DNA of 64,000 bases, from contig NC_092013.1 in assembly GCF_042242105.1 (NCBI RefSeq), positions 6,676,730 through 6,740,729 of the forward strand, read 5' to 3'. Of this stretch, positions 12,306 through 24,660 are shown one piece after another (the first letter of the stretch is position 1; each line of letters starts with the position of its first letter). Source of the stretch: Pempheris klunzingeri (lineage: Eukaryota; Chordata; Actinopteri; Acropomatiformes; Pempheridae). Both the position numbers and the translations under genes were made by a program. The notes under the pieces are model-generated. The model was not told the origin of the DNA. It worked only from the letters and a program-made list of their open reading frames with translations, and did not search any database.

Positions 12306-14240
12306 GAGTTCCCTCCCATTTTTCAAACTGTAAAATGTTTGATCCACTTATGAATGTGTTTGGGGTGTTTGGGAGTGTTTACCAAGTGTCAGGTTTCAAA
12401 AAAATGGAAGATAAAAATCTTGTTGTTGTTGAAGCCGTGAAGGAAGAGAGAGCCTTTTCCCGTAAACACTCTCTGAGAGGAATATTCCACTTATAATTCA
12501 ATTGATGGGATGTTTGGAGTGCACCTATGCGCATTATCTCTTCACTATAGTCTCTTGGCCAGAGCTTCTCCACATACCTGCACACTCACTTAGCAGCAAC
12601 AGATTCATCTGCCGTCCTTTCACAGATGATTTAAGTAATTTTGCCAGTGACATTCCATTTTGTAAAAACATCCTGTTGACTCAGGAGACGTTATATTTAA
12701 AGTGTTTGGTGCCAGACTGTAAAATCTGTGGGGGTTTGACACAAAATATGTACACTTTTAAAATATAATGAAATCCAACATAATATTTCTGCGATAAAAA
12801 CAACATGTGAAGCTTGTAATGTTCACTTTTTTGTTGAAGCTCTGTCAGAGAAGTGTTGATTGAACTCTAAGGCTGTATTGCATCGTACAGTGTGCATTAC
12901 AGTCTGGCTGAAATAAGAGACACACTTTATACTACATTGTAATCTAATACAGCCCCATCAGAAACCACAGCCTCAAAATGATCAAACAGTGAAATTCAAC
13001 ACCTGTCACTATCTCAGTACTTTATTGCAGGGAGAATGTATTGGATTGCCGTTAATTTTCTACATGCTTCTATGTTTTTGTCCACTCCCTCTGCATTGCT
13101 AGGTGATTACAGAGATTAATTTATTTCTCTTCAACATTGGATAAGCACTTTTCTCTTTTTATGGGGTATACATACACCAAAATGGACAGAAGCCATGAGT
13201 ATAATTTAAAAAAAGATATTATATCAAAATGCTTGTTTTCTTTATCTGTATCCAGACTGTTAAACTTCACTTTGCTTTGTGTGCACAAATGTGCACAGGA
13301 TGTATAGAGGATGCATTCTGCTTCAATGCATCCTCTTAAGTAGATGTGTATCTGCCAAGTGTTCCCCATGAGGCTGTTTGTGGATCCATTACCCTTCCAA
13401 CGGTGCCACTGGAGAGGCCTAACCCTGTAGTCAGCACAATCTGCGGGTGCTTCCTCTGAAACTTCGTGCATTACAGCTTCCTGATACCTTTTTCACAGCC
13501 TGAGATGCACTTTTGAAATTTGGACCTTCTTGTTGTCACATCCATGCACCTTTTAGACAGACAGCTGATAATCTGTGAACTCATTATTCAGGTAAACACT
13601 CTGTCTTAAAAATGGCTTGTAAATGAAAGATATTATGTGCAGGTGTTCCAGTTACTGGTGTGCAATGCTTTATTTGACCGTGGGGGTGTACTTTGACTTA
13701 TGTTGCCTGTCTGAATAAACTCAGCAAAGTGGTAACGTGCCTTTTACAGTATGTTGTCTGATCTTATAAATAATAAATGAAGACCGAATTAAATTTTGTT
13801 ATAACCATATTGCACATTTAAAAACACTACGTTGAAAAAAAGGCTCTGCTTTGCACCGCAAAATTAATTATGTAATATTTTTTTTTCTCTTGGCTGATGC
13901 CAGATTACACTTGCAAATCGCAATAATTGTCCTCTCAGTTTAACAAAGGGCAGAGAGTGTTGGTGTAAAAAAGAAAATTCTGGCTGTTAAATGATCCGTG
14001 ACTGGAGGAAATACACATATAGAGATGAATAATTGATAAAGACAGAGAGCGCATATTGACTGACAGATCCTATTATCTCAAATCAACTCTAATGGGCATG
14101 CAGTCCTCAGAACACACACAATGCTCTGGGCACAAGTGTAATGCTAAATCAGACACACAAGCACACACAAATCAATTACAGTCTAATGCTAAGTTGTTTA
14201 AAAATGTCCGGGCACATACGTGTGTGTGTGTGTGCACGCG

Positions 14241-14274
<34 letters not shown>

Positions 14275-15340
14275 CCTCATTAAACTAGTAGAGCTTCTGC
14301 TGAACCCAGATATGCCATCCGTGGCTGATTAATGATGCTGTTGTGTGCATCCCATGTGCCAGGTCCACGACAACAGGACACAGCACTGCTTCAAAGGATT
14401 TTATGATTTCACACATAATTTCACCACACTGTACAGCACACTTTGATACACGGTAATGTAACCAGGAGGCACAAGATACTGGACCGAATCACCTCGAGCA
14501 ATACTGCCCTATTTTTTTGTGTGTTAGAATTACTTCTATATCCATGCTGATATCATTGACGAGTTTACTAGGTACAGTTAACAAGTTAGAAGCAGATATT
14601 TTTGAAAGTTATTTCAGACCTCATTTCAGAAACCTCCAGAAATCCTTAAAACCACAGATCCATCCCAATTTTGCCCCAGAAATCCCATCTGTGTGTGATT
14701 CGTTGTCTTTCTAAAATATACAGTAGATGACGAGATTCACTTTGTCATCATAAGCAATATAATGTATTATGCATGTCCCTCATGTCCCACTCTAATGTAG
14801 GCTATGAGGGACCTCTGATGTCTTGAAATGGTTATAAATAAATTTATAATTAATAATAAATTTAACACTATAAAAAAGATAGACAGATATAAAAAAGAAA
14901 CTTTACATATGAATGTGTTAACCAAATTGATGTTTAATTCAAAAAGGAATGCAGTAAATGAACTGCTTCGAATTGGACAAAAGAAAAAAATAGACAGATA
15001 TTAATATACCTACAATAATTTATGAATGAATATGAATAACCTAAACAGTGGGTCAAGTTAATAAAAAATGTATGCACGTGTGATGACGAAAAATGTAAAA
15101 AAAATTAAAAACAGACCCTCTTATTCTAGTACTTATATATACATTTATAAAATCTATATATATTTAAACGCTCATATCTGTTTATATCATGAAGTTTAAT
15201 TTAATGCTGCTGGCTGTGCAGATTTCCTCTCCTGGTGTCATCCGAAATGGTGCCACATAATATCATAGATATGTTTCTTAATACATATATAACACATTAT
15301 GTCATATTTGTTATGTTGGGACCCATCAGGCTCCTGTCAA
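12306..15340. other. intergenic region between the minar1-like gene and racgap1
   Basis: AT-rich sequence with no plausible coding exon. It contains a TG-repeat microsatellite at 14,219-14,271 and runs of TATA/AAAT low-complexity sequence around 14,830-15,180. Confidence 0.5.
14219..14271. repeat. (TG)n microsatellite
   Basis: Two TG runs separated by a short CACGCGCA interruption. Confidence 0.95.
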
Positions 15341-15601
15341 TGTATCACCACCGCCGCCTGCAGTTACACACTTGGGCTGTGTGGGGGCGGTAGAGCGCTC
15401 CCGCCTCCAGCAGCAGCAACCGACGAAGAAGAAGAAAACCGGCGCTGATTTTGAACTTTGAAGAAGAATCTGCAAACTTTGTCAGACAGGTGTGGCTCCG
15501 CTGGCGCTGCTGTGGGAATAAACCATCTAAACTCTGCTGTTAACATCGGACCTTGTTACATTATATGTCAGCCACACTACCACAGAGACTTTATTGCTCA
15601 G
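15341..15601 (+). promoter_or_regulatory. racgap1: racgap1 core promoter and noncoding exon 1
   Basis: A GC-rich, CpG-containing stretch in otherwise AT-rich sequence. It includes a GC box (GTGGGGGCGG, 15381-15390) and, at 15441-15455, GGCGC-TGAT-TTTGAA. That is an exact CDE, four-base spacer and CHR arrangement typical of G2/M genes; a second TTTGAA is at 15457-15462. A donor (GCTCAG|GTAAAA) ends the likely first exon at 15601. RACGAP1 is expressed at G2/M, which fits control by DREAM and B-Myb-MuvB. The transcription start is inferred only. Confidence 0.65.
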
Positions 15602-15959
15602 GTAAAAGTTCTAAACTTTCTTTTGACCAACGTAGCGATAGGTAAGTTAGCGAAGGCAGGTCGACACAGACCTGCTAACGTTAGCATGCGTTAAACATGG
15701 TGTGACTGATTTAGCTAACAAGCTTAGCATGCAATGAGTTAGATTTCTTTTCTTTAGCGATATAAAGTTATTTGTTTCTTTTCACCTGTTAAAGGTTAAA
15801 GGTTAAAACACTGGCGTGGAATTTAACAAGTGTTGGTCATGTAACGTTTAACGTGAACACACTAAAAGTAACACTAACTAGCATTACCATCCACCTCGCC
15901 TGTCTTTCTCCACTAATACAAGTCCATGTCGACTCTAGCTAACCCAGCTGCACCGACAC

Positions 15960-18900
15960 ATGATGGAGTCCACTGTGGTGAACCTGTACGACCAGTTTCA
16001 GAGTCTGAGAGCCCAGGTCGACGGTCTGAATGAGGGCATTGAACCACGTAAGTCATTTCCACACGTTGCTCTGGTATGTGCCACCTCTGTCCCTGTTTCC
16101 TGTGTGTTTCACTTGTGTGTCGGTGAAACACACAGAAATGTAACTACTCATGCAGCGTTAGTGCGGTGAAGCTGGTGCTAACTTCAGAAGAAGTGATTTG
16201 GGGTGCATTTCCATCCTAAAATGTGTCAGGTGGTGCAGTGATCTATCAGCCACAGACGATGAGAGCAGAGGCACTCTTTGGTAAATAAAGGCAGACATGG
16301 CCAAGACTACAGCCACGCTGTGGAAACTGATAATTTAGCCCCTGACATAAAAGGGGGGGTGAAGTAGCTATCAGGGTGTAGTAAAAATTTCCATTTCAAT
16401 AGGCCTGATAATGCCATTCATTTCCATTTTAGCTAACAGTAAAGCACAGTTAATCATTTGGTGATTTTACAGCAGAGCACTCAGTCCTTTGTCCTCCATC
16501 TAATGGTATTTTGCATCATTTCCACCACCAACCACTGGAATATTGGAGGCCCATTACACGTGACCACCGCATAGGAATGTAGTTTAGTGTGCACAGCAGG
16601 AATTCAACAATCTCCTTATCTGTCGTTTTATTCAGAGTTCCTCCAGATGGCAGTGAACTTTGAGGAATGCCGAAAGAAGTGGCTGCGGGTAGGTGAGGAG
16701 CTGGTGTCCTGTAAAGAGGTGCTGACCAAAACGGAGACCGAGAAGGGAGCCCTGGAGGTCAAACTTAAGCATGCTCGCAATCAGGTCGATGTGGAAATCC
16801 GCCGACGGCAGAAGGCTGAGGCGGTCTATGAGAAGCTGGTTGGTGCAAACAATACGTATAAATCTACATGTAAAAAGTTAATCTGTAGATAATGTCATCC
16901 CTGTTTTGTAAAGCTTACTGTGTCTGTCGTTTTGATACCTGAATCATTTTTGTGGTGATTGTTTATTATCACTAAATAATGCATTCCTCTGTATTTGTTT
17001 GTGTTTTTCATGTGCTTTCCCTGTCACACTGCTGGTTTGGGGGTGTAACAGGAACGTCAGCTACAGCTGATCCGGGACCTGCTGATATCAGATAATGGCA
17101 ACAGCGTCCACCTGAATGAGGAGCAGCGCTCCGCCCTGGCCTTCCTCAGTGCCCACTCCCAGGCAGCGCAAGCAGCTAAAAGCAACCCCAACACCAGTCG
17201 AAGGTCAGATCCTCCTTGTCTGGTTTTTATGAAACAGCTAGAGGTGCAACATACTGTACACTTAATTCAATAAGTGAAATATGAGTTCTTATATTAAACC
17301 TTGTACAGTTTACCAGGACATCGTGTCATTCTCCAACTGATCATGGACGAAGGAAGATTAAATGATCAATTTAATCCTTTTCACAGGTTAACTACCATTG
17401 ATGAATCGGCTTCTTTGCTGTCAGACATTAGCTATGACCAAACCGACGACTCTCTGGTATGTTGTTGCACTTTCACTGTATATTTTTGGAGAAATGCCGA
17501 GTTGTGGATCAGATAGTGGGACAACAGTCTTTAGTAAGTTAAGTTCAGTGAATGCCAGTAAGGCCATGTCTCCACTTTTCATGTAGGACTGGGATTCCTC
17601 TGCGATGAAGACTGTGAGACTTCGGAAACGCCAGAAACGAGTGAGTTGCATCTTCAGTCACATTTTAAATATCTCACTGTTTGTGTACATTCATAATGAA
17701 TTTTGATAACTTTTTTTTCAGTCAGGTGTAAAGGCAGTTGGTGGTTTGATTCATGGTCCATTCATTTGTTGCTATACATCAGCACAGCTTTGTCCACACA
17801 GCAGTCCATGAGAAAGTGTTTTTGAAAGTTGCTGTACATTTTAATCCACAGCGTTCCTCCAGAAAACTCTCCGATGTTCCTCCACAGACAGTGAAAAAAC
17901 CTCGCTCCACTGGACGCACATCAGATAGGGTAACGCTGACCTCTGCAGATGAATGTATTATATAACACTAACATTTAAAAAAACAATCAACGTCTGTAAA
18001 TCAGCTTTGGGTGATAATGCTTATTAAATTGGAAGACATAAAATGGCTATAAAGGAAAGAGGGAAACCTCAACTATGCTTTTTTATTACCAACTCTAATG
18101 TCCATCAGTTTGTTTGAGCATTAAACATCTTTCTCTTTTATGTTTCAGATCAATGAGTCTATAGTGGCCAAAACGACCATCACTATGCCTGTGAATGGAG
18201 TTGCTATTGAGGCCGTGTCCACCATTGAAACTGTGCCTTACTGGACACGCAGCAGAAAGAGCGGTGAGAATTATGTAGATCTCCTTTTCTAATCTTAAAA
18301 TGCAAAATGACTAAATTAATTGGACTGCAATATCAGTGTCTACATGAAATTGAGTTCGCTGGTTTGGGGATTTTACCGACATGTGATTGTGTCTACAGTT
18401 GCTCCAGCATGGGCTGATACAACCACTACTGACCAATCTGAGACTGCCAGTGAGGCTCCCAGCACACCAGTCTCAGATTTCCCACCTCATCTCCGAACTC
18501 CGAGAGCTAATGGAGGAGGGAAGAAGCACCACTTCATCCCCAAAACAGTAAGACTGTACTTATCGTTGTCGAATTGAAGCATTTCAGATTCAGACCGTGT
18601 GCGTCTATCTGCATCAACACTACAAGCCTTGCTGAAGTAGTGCTACCTGAAGCATCTCCTCACCTTCGGCCGTGTTCCCTCTATCACTAAGGTGATCAAG
18701 TCTGAGCTCTGCGTACCATGTGGAAGAAGAACAAAGTTTGGCAAGATGTTCCTTCGCTGCCAGGATTGCAGGGTTGTGACCCACCCAGAGTGTCGTGACT
18801 GCTGTCCCCTGCCCTGTATTCCCCCAGCTGTTAGCACTCCCATCAGGAACATAGAGGTACTTTTGTCTCATTGCTTCATCGTTTTTTTTTTTTATTGTTT

Positions 18901-21572
18901 TCATGTTACTTTCATAGTAAACGATGCATTTTTTTGAGCAGGCCACCCTGGCTGACTTTGCTCCAGTCACCTCCCCAATGATCCCGGTATTGGTTGTCTA
19001 CTGCATTAAGGAGATTGAACACCGAGGCCTGCATGAGGTGAGACAGCCTTTATTTAAGTCCTAGTTTACTTTTCACCTCCGTGTGATGCTCTGATCCCAA
19101 CACTTGAGCGATCATAGTAGATAAATTCTATCTAATTAGTAATTTCAGTCAGCAGGATGGTATCACAGGCGGCCAGAAATTGAGAGCTGAGGGTTTCTTT
19201 TATCTCTTTCTTGCCCCCAGGTTGGCCTGTACAGAGTGTCTGGCCACGAGCGCTTGGTGAAAGAGCTGAAGGAGAAGCTGATTAGAGGAAAGACTCTGCC
19301 TCCGCTTAACAAAGTAGAAGACATCAACGTCATTACAGGTGTCCTCAAAGACTTCTTCAGAAAGCTTCCAGAGCCGCTGCTCACCTTCCACCTCAACAAA
19401 GCCTTCATGGAAGCAGCCGGTGAGTCTGCGGGATGTGTAGAATCGCTTATAGAAGATTGCTGTAGGTGCTGTGCTCTATTCTTTTAAGAGCAAGTATTTA
19501 AATTGAGTGAATTAAAGGGCTTCATGGGAGCTAGAGGGAACAGGCACGTGCATGAATATATGAATATTACATGACTGGTGTTAATTCTTTTTTTTTTTTT
19601 TTTTTTTTTTTTTCTTTTTCCAGAAATCCAGGATGATGACAACAGTCTCGCCATATTGTATCAGACCATCAGTGAGCTGCCTCAACCCAACCGAGACACT
19701 CTGGCTTGCTTGATGATCCATCTGCAAAAGTAATTTTCATTAAATTTGTTTTATCTGTTTTTACACCCATCTGCTCTCATTACCTTCCAAGGTTTGAGAT
19801 AAGCACCAGCGAGCATGTTGTAACCCTCTACGTCTCTGCAGGAAAAATTAACTTTCATTGTAGTTAAGACTATATGAAATCTTCAACCTCTCTCTTTTCC
19901 CAGGGTCTCTCAGAGTGTGGCTACCAAGATGGACGTAAACAACCTGGCCAGGGTGTTCGGTCCTACTCTTGTGGGTCATGCTGTTCCAGACCCAGACCCT
20001 ATGACCATCCTGAATGACACCAGCAGACAACCAAGGGTAAAGCAAAGGAGAAAGAATCAAGTCTAAAGTAGTTAAAACATATGGCTATGGTGAGTGTTTC
20101 TGTTCTTTACAATGGTTTTGACCACAATAATTGGATTTATTTGATGTCTCTCTAGGTTATACAGCGGTTGCTAAGCATTCCAACAGGCTATTGGGGCCAG
20201 TTTGCTTATCCAGATAATGTGGGCATGGACATGGCTCATCTCACTGATACTCCAGACCACAAAGGTAAATCACAGACAGTTGGTTACAGGTGGTAACTAA
20301 GGATAAATGTTCCTCCGCATGAGAATAATGCAGTGTGTTCTATTGTGTTTTAAGAAACTGTTTGCAAATAGTAAACATGAAATGACTTTTATGATTTGTG
20401 CTCTGATCTTTTGATTTACATTTGTCAAATTTAGCTGTGTTAAACTGACGATGTATTAAACTTTTGTTTATCTGTAGTGAGCATTTTGGGACCGGTGACC
20501 ACTCCAGAGCACCAGATGATGGCCAAAACGCCTTCCTCCAGCTCGCTGTCCCAGCGCATGAAGCACACCTTGTCCAGCACCAGCATGTAAGCTCTCTCAC
20601 ACTCTCACACTTTCTTACAGTGTTTTAATAGCAACCAGAGGAAAAAACAGGGCCACATTTTTCAAAAGTCACTTAGCCTAATCCAAGCCAGTGACATTAG
20701 CAACAACACATCATCTTGTTAATGATCCCCCAGCTATCTTTTTGTTCAGTGAAAGCAAGTTGGGAATGAATCTGTTAATCCTGGATAAAGTTATCTTTAA
20801 TAACTGCTGGGTGTGCTGGTGAAAACTATGATCGTCACTCATATGACTGTTATCTTAATAACGAAAGCACAAACACCATTTAGGCACTAAAACAAAGGAA
20901 TCTTCCCATCCACGGGACACTTTCAGAGTCTAAAGATTTCAGGCACCACGCCTGATTTCAGGCACAGGGCAGTTTTAAACTGATAATACATCATACAAAT
21001 TTCATCCTGGGCAACTTTTCAGGCTCACAAATATTTCTCGTTTTCATTCCTAAGCTTTGCCTGAGACATGACATTTACCAGGGTCTTATGTAAACAGCTT
21101 GATACTGAGGAATCAAGGGTCTGGTTTAATGCAAAAGGTGCTCGCACGTGTTTACTCTTAGAAATACAGGTTAAACTTATCTTGGAAGAGCAGTTAAGCA
21201 CTTAAAAAGTCAAAATTCAACTTTAAAAAGCCTTGAACTTCTGCAGGCTTGAGCTCAAGGCATAGTGTCACAAACTGTGAACTAAAAGATCCAGTGGTCA
21301 TGGCAAATAATCTACAAGCAAATGAGGCTAACTCAGTTGTCCACATAAAAATTAGGATTTTTTTTCACCTCTAAACATTTGTCTTCTCAGTTGTCTTGCC
21401 AATTTCGGTTGCTAAAATGACTCTTCATAAAAATTCTCCTGTCTGTCTGCCCCCCCCCCCCCCCCCCCCCCCCCTCACCTCCCTCCTCCCCAACCTTAGA
21501 TTTGGGAGCAAGAGCAAAGCATCATCTGCCTCTAACTGCCAGGGCTTCTTCGCTTCTCCACGGCTCAAGTAA
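15960..21572 (+). CDS. racgap1: Rac GTPase-activating protein 1 (MgcRacGAP, centralspindlin subunit)
   Basis: Exons: 15960-16047, 16636-16838, 17052-17203, 17387-17456, 17587-17640, 17852-17929, 18149-18263, 18399-18547, 18692-18856, 18942-19037, 19221-19419, 19624-19729, 19904-20036, 20156-20264, 20478-20586, 21500-21572 (TAA). All are in phase and encode 632 residues, the same length as human. An N-terminal coiled coil (about 30-110, with [18 protein letters not shown]) would bind the kinesin MKLP1/KIF23. [13 protein letters not shown] and [14 protein letters not shown] are conserved. A C1 zinc-binding domain spans about 297-346 (H, then CVPC, CQDC, HPEC). The RhoGAP domain spans about 370-560, with arginine finger Arg395 in GLYRVSG and [14 protein letters not shown] at 504-517. 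The C-terminus is SFSSS-like basic sequence ending FFASPRLK. The protein bundles central-spindle microtubules and activates ECT2/RhoA for cytokinesis. Translation may start at either of two adjacent ATGs; the second (15963) has the better context. Confidence 0.97.
19588..19613 (+). repeat. T-tract before a racgap1 3' splice site
   Basis: Twenty-six T residues, followed by CTTTTTCCAG, form the polypyrimidine tract of the exon starting at 19624 (RhoGAP domain). Such homopolymers are length-unstable. Confidence 0.9.
20587..21449 (+). other. last intron of racgap1
   Basis: About 0.9 kb with no alternative coding exon that I could recognise. It is the longest intron in the gene and ends in the C25 tract. 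Confidence 0.6.
21450..21474 (+). repeat. C25 homopolymer upstream of the last racgap1 exon
   Basis: Twenty-five consecutive C residues sit 25 bases before the acceptor at 21498-21499. The remaining tract is CT/CC-rich. They form an unusually cytosine-dominated polypyrimidine tract. Confidence 0.95.
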
Positions 21573-22545
21573 AGGCAAGGGAGAGAACTAGTTCCCCTGT
21601 ATTGTACTTCTGGGTTACTTACTGCAATAACTGAATATGTATTTTCATATAATCATGTGGGAAGACTACTGTGCAATTTTAGCATGTAACAGTTTTATTA
21701 CTGAGTCTCTCTATTCGAGTATTTTATGCAAGACTTTCTAACCAGATTTTTTTTTCTTTGAAAAGATTCCTGCACAAGTGTTTACGTTTGTTTTTATATC
21801 CTTGATTACTAATGATTTATTATTGACCAAAACTGTGGTAACATCTTTTTGATTGTATGGGGTTTGAAGGCTTTAATGATCAAGCAACCATTCGAAGCCA
21901 GTTCATGGAGCTGCTTTGTGTTTAACACTTGGGTTTGATGTTCAAAAGCTGTGTGTTGACTGGTGCTGGCCCATCTTTGAACCCGTGGTTGTAACCACAG
22001 CGACAGGGGTGCTCGGGCACGCGTCTAATGCACAGCTGAACTGAACAAAGAGGGAGAAAAAAAATTGATTATTGGCCAGTGTCTCGTTGTCGTTTAGCTT
22101 TGGTTGCCTTGTCACTGTCTTGAAACTGACACCTTATTTGTTTTTATGAGTTAACATTTTTCTTTATATTTATGTTGATTGTGTGCTATGACGTATTCCA
22201 ATCATGACAATTTCTATACTTAAAAAAACACTGCAATGTAAACACTGATCGTGACCGGAGGTAATGTTGCATTTTGCACTGTACCTGTGCAACAATTGGA
22301 GTAAATGTGTTTGCTCCCTGGGAGTCGCCACCACTAGAGGCTGCTGCTGCACCACTTTTGGTTAGCAAGCCTACCAACCAGTCAGTATTACTGACACCCA
22401 CCACAACCAGTGCATCATTGGAAATACTGCAAGCTATTCCTGTGATTAAGGACTGTGAAGCCAGTGTTTTCTCTCTCATGAGCCTGAGATCTGAAACTTA
22501 CATCCGTGTGATCATCACAAAATAAAATCTGGAGCTTCTTTGATT
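21573..22545 (+). other. racgap1: racgap1 3'UTR
   Basis: The stop codon is followed by about 950 bases up to a canonical AATAAA at 22521-22526. A second candidate signal (AAATAAAAC) lies near 23,008-23,015 after a short direct duplication of GCTCAAATAA. No further coding exon is seen. Confidence 0.6.
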
Positions 22546-23174
22546 TACGAATGTGAAATGCATGCTTGGTTTTAAGTATTTGTATCCACAGTAGCTTTCT
22601 TGTACAGTTACATCATCAGTAATGCACAAGAAGTGTTTGCTTCCTCTCTTTTCTCTCACTGTCACCTTTAACGGCTCCAGATTTTGGCGTGATGATGACA
22701 TCACTGGTTTAAGTGTTAATTGTTTAGAGGAGAAATGTTCATGTTGCCAGTGATTCACAGTATTTTGTCATTTAAACCAAAACCAGCCATGTTTTGCCTG
22801 CTAATTAAGGAATGTGCATTCCACTCCAGCAATACTGTTTTATATTTTATACTTTCTTATACATTTATTCCATTATATTGTTATATTTCTCTAATCAAAT
22901 GTCTAACTGATGTAGTTACTTTCACCCAAGATTTTATGGACTGAATGTTAATGTTCTTTCCTTTGTCTTGGCTCAAATAAGCTCAAATAAGTCCACGGTT
23001 GAGCTCAAAATAAAACATCAAAAGACTGGTTCTTTTGTCTTGGTGGATGTTCATGCATGAGATGTGCACGTGTGGTGAGGAACTCAGCTGAAATGATGCC
23101 ATAGAGCATGTGACTCGTTACCCATTATTAGTCCTACTATTCACTGCTGGTCATATGCCTAATATTAGTAATAT

Positions 23175-23380
23175 AATTGTTAAACTTCTGTCTGTGACAG
23201 ACTGGTCAAGGCAGATGGCTGCCCGCCTCTGAGCCAGGTTCTGTCTGAGGTTTCTACCCATGAAAGGGGAGTTACTCTCGCCACCATCACCATGTGTTTG
23301 CTCGTGGGGATTCTCGACGCGAGTTCTTGACCTGCTCTACATGAAAAGTGTCTTGAGATAAAATTTTTTTAAATGAATTT
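23175..23380 (+). repeat. teleost interspersed repeat, second copy
   Basis: Contains CAAGGCAGATGGCTGCCCGC, GAGCCAGGTTCTGTCTGAGG, GAAAGGGGAGTTACTCTCGC and CTTGAGATAAAATTT in the order I know from a very frequent teleost repeat. The 3' part matches the copy at 436-540. Relative to that consensus it carries many substitutions, so it is old. Confidence 0.6.
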
Positions 23381-23539
23381 TCACTATCAAAGTTGAATGT
23401 GAGGCAGGCACGTAAGATGTGTGCGTTTAATCACCAGAAACTCGACATAAAAGAAAAACCTCCGACACCTGGAGTATGTTATTGAGCCTAATTCACGCAG
23501 CCTGGACCCTCCATTCATGTTTAACAATCTCCATCTTCA

Positions 23540-23830
23540 TATTTCTGGTGTAAGTGTTGGCCATTGTCATTTCACATCTCCAGTGAAAGAGCAAAAGCAC
23601 AGCGCCAGTTATTCCAAAGCCGACGTGGCGCGGAATGATAATGCAATTTGGCTCATTGTTCCAATAGTCATTAGAGCTATTTCCATAATCTATTGGGCTG
23701 AGTGGGCAGGCGATGAGGTCTAACATTATTGTGAATTAAAGCAGGGATCATTTATACATCTTATAGTTATTCCATTAACAGTTGCAGTGGCGAGTGTTAA
23801 GCCAGGCTGAACCCATTGACATACATTTCA
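23540..23830. other. candidate conserved noncoding element
   Basis: A complex, non-repetitive block with SOX-like CATTGTT (23,654), CCAAT (23,661), ATTGG (23,692) and several ATTA cores, and no open reading frame of gene quality. Its composition resembles vertebrate developmental enhancers. Conservation itself could not be tested. Confidence 0.3.
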
Positions 23831-23993
23831 CATGCCCCCATTCAATACAGAGCTTCAACAACACATGAGGCCCTTTGAGATTTAAGCCCAGCTGTTGGGG
23901 GGAGAAATGAAAACATGGTGTGCAGAGTTCATCCAAATTAGTTTGTTCTCGATTCCTTTCTTTCTCACTGACCCTCGCTCACTCTCTCTCTCT

Positions 23994-24031
23994 CACACAC
24001 ACATGTACACACACACGCACACACACACACA
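23994..24031. repeat. (CA)n microsatellite
   Basis: An interrupted CA run following a CT-rich run. Confidence 0.95.
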
Positions 24032-24309
24032 AAGAGCCATGAATGACTGCAGAGAAGACCCTCAAAAAAAGTGTTTGAATTTCAAATCAGCATTAATAGT
24101 TCATTAGCCTGGAATAAGGTCTCCTGTGTGTCGATCTGTCCTCTCATCGGGGGATTGTGTGTTTATTTATGCTGTACGGTGCGGCATACGCTCGGCGGCT
24201 GCAGACATCAAACAGCTGGCTGTGTACAGTGTGTCTCTGTAGCTCCATATCCCAGCATGCCCCAGTGTGCAGTGATAGAGCTCCACTCTGCTGTGGGACC
24301 AACGAGGGC

Positions 24310-24660
24310 CAAATGAGTAACTAGTCCAATTAAGAGCTCTTAAATAAATTACAATGTAAGCTGGTAAACACACAACAACAACAGCACTATTTAATTCCTC
24401 TATTTATACAGTGAGCTGCAGGCAGTGATGCCGAAGGAACCAGCGCAACTATTACTATCTCTGAAAGCTGAATACAATCAATACGTTATTCAATTCATGA
24501 TGTTTAGTTATCGCTGTTATTGACTGATTGAAAAGCTTTTGCTGTGCAGCGTGAAGCGAGTGTCTGCAGCGCTGCCTGCCTCAGGCCAGGGCCAATAATG
24601 TCAGCACCTCGGAGATGTTGACTCAATAACTGCCAGTCAAATCCACCCATCTGATCATGT
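24310..24660. other. candidate conserved noncoding element
   Basis: Unique sequence with TCCAATTAAGAGCTC, several TCAATA/ATTCAA motifs and a GC-balanced segment (24,545-24,640). No coding potential was recognised. The call rests on texture only. Confidence 0.25.
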
